Under the pieces are notes generated by a model. That model saw only the letters and a program-made list of their open reading frames with translations, was not told the DNA's origin and did no database searches. The translations under genes and the position numbers were made by a program. From the NCBI GenBank assembly GCA_032622095.1, contig CP136063.1:84981980-85045979 (forward strand): a stretch of 64,000 bases of DNA, in the 5' to 3' direction. Below, piece after piece: positions 59,987-64,000 of this stretch. This DNA is from Siphonodentalium dalli (Eukaryota > Mollusca > Scaphopoda > Gadilida > Siphonodentaliidae). How positions within the stretch are numbered: position 1 is the stretch's first letter; the number at the start of each line of letters is the position of its first letter.

Positions 59987-60200
59987 TATAGGAACTAGAG
60001 AGCTTATCCCAAAATCACAAAATCTGCAGTTTTTTATTGGGAAAGATTCCCGGGAAAGATTCCCGACGCCATCATAAATAAAAGATAAGAGGTGGCGTTG
60101 AATAGATACATCTGTTCATTAGTCATATATGGCCATCTTCGGCATATTCGGGTATCTGATAGTTTAATCTAGATAATAAGTATATAACCCTTATGATTAT

Positions 60201-60366
60201 ATAGAGAGTAATCAATTGGTTCCGAGAATTACGTTAAATAATTCACGAGAGGCGAGAGACGTCGGTAAGAAACGAGTGCGCGTTAGCGCACGAGTTTCTT
60301 ACCTAAACGTCTCTCACCTCGAGTGAATTATTTAACGCAATTCTCGGAACTAATTGATTACTCTAT
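60201..60366. repeat. Long foldback, ~80-bp arms
   Basis: Left arm from AGTAATCAATTGGTTCCGAG pairs with the right arm ending TAATTGATTACTCTAT; the centre AACGAGTGCGCGTTAGCGCA is a tight hairpin. A few mismatches and one 2-bp offset. Confidence 0.88.
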
Positions 60367-61498
60367 TTATTACACTTCTGCATCAATGTGGTTCGCCAAA
60401 TATGATTAAAACACACAGAATTAATGGATGAAAGTACCGATGTGGAGAAATATTAACAACCGACATTTTAGCCATGACCAGTAAGCGACGTAACGTCTAT
60501 GACGTAACGAGAAATGATATAATTCACTAGTGACATTACCATTTTTAATTAACGGCATTTTCAATGGAAATCGCGCATAGGAGTGTAATAAAATCCAACA
60601 AATTTGTAACATTGTTGCCCCCCCCCCCCCCCCGTGGATGATGTCTAGCATGTGCACATGTGCTAGCGTATATTTATGCATGTATGTTGCAAGTATATAA
60701 TTATGCATATATGTGCATATTCATGCACGCGTACACGAGTATACAGATATAGTGGGTTGCAGTATGCTCACATGTGCCATGCTATTTTCAGACACTGACA
60801 ATGGTGTGTTTATGTTTATATGTTCATGTTAGGTTCCGTGTTTCATGTTATTGCACGTATTTGTGCTTTTCTATATTGTTTCTACTCTTCGTGTAATGGA
60901 GGCAATACATATATTTATTACACGATCCTACCATTATTCCATTCAATACACCCATTCTATAAATTGTGATATTAAACGTTCGTTTAATAACAGGAAATAT
61001 TGTCAGGTGCATGACCTTTGATTTCCGGTTTGTCGTCTGTTTACATTCCACACGCTACGTCTCAAAATACTATGGCTTCCAATAATTTTCCAACAAACCA
61101 TAATGAATGAAGCGTTTTAAAAGTGATTTCATTAAATATACGCCATTAAATACGCCAAAGAGTCTTTGTTTATCTGGGACTATTTCGTTACGCGGGCAAA
61201 CAACGCATAGTTACGTGAAAAGTCATCACATTGCTTCTGGAAGCTGATGTTAAGTTTCGCGTCCCATTTGTTGATTTAAGATGTTTTGTCGAGGTTTTGG
61301 ATCATGTAATAAATAGAATCTACAACTCGTCCCAAGTTTACAGCTCTTATTTACAAAACTCGTCCAGTAAATTATGTCTGGACCTCGCCAAAGGCTCGGT
61401 CCAGTAAATTAGGTCTGGGCCTAATTTACTGGACTCGTTTTGTAAATTCCGATTTAAACTGGGAACTCGTTGTAGATCCTCTCTCCATATAGATATAT
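60367..61498. other. Unassigned, with a 16-bp C run and a small inverted repeat
   Basis: Poly-C at about 60617-60633. TCCAGTAAATTAGGTCTGG / AATTTACTGGA pairs at about 61399-61434. No gene seen. Confidence 0.45.
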
Positions 61499-62777
61499 AC
61501 TAGCAGGTGGACCCGACTTCGTCCGGACTGTTTCCCCTCTGCTTTTCGGCGAATTGCACGATTTGACCTTGAATAATGGTTGAATTGTACATTTTGAAGG
61601 TCAAGGTCAGGTGGGGTCACGATTTGACCCGTCCAAAACACTGCCCGGACAAAAGTACCCGACAAAAGTACCATCCATCGAAATCCATCCGGTTTTACCC
61701 GATTTGACCTTGAATTGATCATTTTGAAGGTCAAGGTCAGGTCGGGGTCAGTGGACCCGACTTCGTCCGGGATGTTTCCCCTCTGCTTTTCGGCGAATTG
61801 CGCGATTTGACCTTAGGTCAAGGTCAGGTGGGGGTCACGATTTGACCCGTCCAAAACACTGCCCGGACAAATGTACCCGACAAAAGTACCCGTCGAAATC
61901 CATCCGGTTTTACCCTATTTGACCTCGAATTGATCATTTTGAAGGTCAAGGTCAGGTCGGGGTCAGTGGACCCGACTTCGTCCGGGCTGTTTCCCCTCTG
62001 CTTTTCGGCGAATTGCGCGATTTGACCTTGAATTGTCCATTTTGAAGGTCAGGTGGGTCACGATTTGACCCGTCCAAATCACTGCCCGGACAAAAGTACC
62101 CGACAAAAGTACCCATCGAAATCCATCCGGTTTTACCCGATTTGACCTCGAATTGATCATTTCGGCGAATTGCGCGATATGACCTTGAATTGTCCATTTT
62201 GAAGGTCAAAGTCAGGTGGGGTCACGATTTGACCCGTCCAAAACACTGCCCGGACAAAATTACCCGTCGAAATGTATCCGGTTTTACCCGATTTGACCTC
62301 GAATTGATCATTTTGAAGGTCAAGGTCAGGTCGGGGTCACGACTCGAACCGTCCAAAACATCCAGTGGACAAAAGTAACCCTACGTATCAAATTTCGTTG
62401 AAATCCCATAAAAATTCGCGATTTGACATTGAATTGACCCGATTTCTAGGTCAAGGTCATGTCGCACGGGCAAACGAAGAGGCTTACGACACTCCCCATA
62501 CGAAAGTATCCCCAGATACTAATTTTCATCGAAATCCAGTGATACTCGGGCGTTCGACCTTGAAATGACCCGATTTCAAGGTCAATGTCACGTCGCACGG
62601 GCAAATTAACAGGCCCACGCCAGTCCCGGCCGAAAGTATCCCCACATACCAAGTTTCATCGAAATCGGCTCGGCCGTTTTCGAGTCCACCGCGAACAAAC
62701 ACACACACACACACCCTCACACACCCTCCCTCACACACACACACACACACACACAGATCTTCCAAAATATATAATAG
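61499..62777 (+). mobile_element. GACCTTGAA-rich dispersed element, copy 1
   Basis: Starts ACTAGCAGGTGGACCCGACT and ends CAAAATATATAATAG. Three partial internal repeats start near 61508, 61750 and 61968 (GACCCGACTTCGTCCGG). It is full of TGACCTTGAA and TCAAGGTCA words and ends in (CA)n. Reading frames are repeat shadows. Confidence 0.75.
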
Positions 62778-63387
62778 ACTAGCAGGGTGACCCGACTTCG
62801 TCCGTGCTGTTTCCCCTCTACTTTCCGGCGAATTGCGCGATTTAACCTTGAATTGTCCATTTTGAAGGTCAAGGTCAGGTTGGGTCACGATATGACCCGT
62901 CCAAAACACTGCCCGGACAAAAGTACCCGACAAAAGTACCCGTCGAAATCCATCCGGTTTTACCCGATTTGACCTCGAATTGATCATTTTGAAGGTCAAG
63001 GTCAGGTCGGGGTCACGACTCGACCCGTCCAAAACACCCAGCGGACAAATGTAACTCCACGTATCAAATCCCATACAAATTCGCGATTTGACCTTGAATT
63101 TACCCGATTTCAAGGTCAATGCCACGTCGCGCGGGCAAACGAATAGGCTGACGAAACTCCCCATACGAAAGTATCCCTAGACACTAATTTTTCATCGAAA
63201 TCCCGTGATACCCGGGCGTTCGACCTTGAAATTACCCTATTCCAAGGTCAAGGTCACGTCGCACGGGAAAATTAACAGGCCCATGCCACTCCACGGCCGA
63301 ACGTACCCCCACATACCAAGTGGAAATCGGCTCGGCACACAGACAGACACACAGACAGACAGACAGATTTCCCTAAATATATAATAG
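62778..63387 (+). mobile_element. GACCTTGAA-rich dispersed element, copy 2
   Basis: Begins ACTAGCAGGGTGACCCGACT directly after copy 1 and ends CTAAATATATAATAG after ACAGACAGAC tracts. Confidence 0.75.
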
Positions 63388-63778
63388 ACTAGCCGATGAG
63401 CCCGACGTTGTCCGGGCTATTCAAAAACCAAATTTCAAGTCGATAGCTCTACCCGTTTCCAAGATCTGGTCTGCGCATGCGCGAAGCTGGCGTCGCACGG
63501 GCTCGGCGACCCGATAAAATTCGTATCCGGGGCAAGATACATTCACATAGCAAATTTCAAGTCGATAGCTCCACCCGTTTCCGAGATCTCGTCTGCGCAT
63601 GCGCGAAGCGGGCGCCGCATGGGCTCGCCAATATGACAACGACGACCGCCTGGTCAAACTACACACACGTACCAAGTTTCGTCCCGATCGGTCGAGAATC
63701 GTAGATTTGTATAAATGACATACATACATACAGACATACAGACAGACAGACATAGGTCTTCAAAATATATATGAGATA
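63388..63778 (+). mobile_element. GACCTTGAA-family relative, copy 3
   Basis: Begins ACTAGCCGATGAGCCCGACG, then two direct repeats with TTTCAAGTCGATAGCTC and CTGCGCATGCGCGAAGC. Ends near TTCAAAATATATATGAG after CAGACAGACAGACA. The interior differs from copies 1 and 2, though the ends match. Confidence 0.65.
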
Positions 63779-64000
63779 ATATATTGTTCATCTTTCACCG
63801 GCCCAACAGAAATAAATCCAATCAGCGCTCGTTGGGTAATATCTTCAGACAGGGTCACAGTGGGTACATCTCATCAACATTCAGAAACGGCATGATGTTC
63901 AGGTATTTTATTCTTCTTCAATGAACTACAGCAAGACATATATGAGTAACATATTCAGGCGGGGTATATATTATCACATCAACACTCGGCATATAGGACG
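63779..64000. other. Unassigned edge
   Basis: No feature seen. Confidence 0.4.

Noticed and set aside
62526-63164. 212-codon minus-strand open frame
   Set aside because: It translates a repeat with a (CA)n tract as a VCVCVC run; no domain, and sister copies break the frame.

Overview
The window looks like eukaryotic, AT-rich, intergenic DNA from an animal. It has no compact bacterial-style genes, only short open frames, and is packed with transposon fragments. Several repeats resemble ones common in molluscs and other lophotrochozoans: a GGACGGACGG tract next to a CCCCCGAAA/TTTCGGGGG hairpin, GATTAC-rich repeats, and LINE tails with a C-x2-C...H...C knuckle. A marine invertebrate, probably a mollusc, is therefore the best guess; this is inference, not proof. 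I could support no intact host protein gene, tRNA or rRNA. Almost all open frames are shadows of repeats.

Layout. 1-1308: 5'-truncated LINE on the minus strand. 1.4-8.1 kb: a dense set of short elements flanked by TTAA, a 2.3-kb TA-flanked inverted-repeat element holding a perfect 92-bp hairpin, and foldback elements. 8.4-13.1 kb: foldbacks, an element built of ACTATAGT words, and small tandem duplications. 13.9-20.2 kb: low-copy repeats and a ~1.9-kb segment bounded by ~70-bp inverted repeats. 20.6-25.6 kb: two more LINE tails, TTAA elements and another TIR element.

27.6-41.7 kb is a nested stack. A TTAA element copy is split by a 13.6-kb insertion with inverted ends made of ~356-bp tandem repeats and a 9-bp direct duplication (GTCAAAGGG). 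That insertion is in turn split by a 9.1-kb element duplicating TAA. The inner element contains a 468-bp TTAA element, a GC-rich TA-flanked element, a long TCAATATATG-rich minisatellite and other repeats.

42-46.5 kb: two more TTAA elements and a minus-strand LINE tail. 47.05-56.39 kb: a TGATATCA word array leads into four near-identical tandem units of ~2.16 kb. Each unit carries a word array, a TTAA element with a 69-nt hairpin, and a minus-strand open frame resembling a MADF domain. The second unit alone carries a 468-bp TTAA insertion whose sequence equals, base for base, the one at 32.86 kb in reverse orientation; empty sites for both insertions are present in the window. 56.7-64 kb: further TTAA and TA elements, a LINE 3' tail, and head-to-tail copies of an element dense in TCAAGGTCA words.

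The genes do not form a pathway. The interest lies in transposon biology: many TTAA-duplicating non-autonomous families (piggyBac- or Kolobok-like by target choice), at least one very recently mobile, with no transposase visible here.
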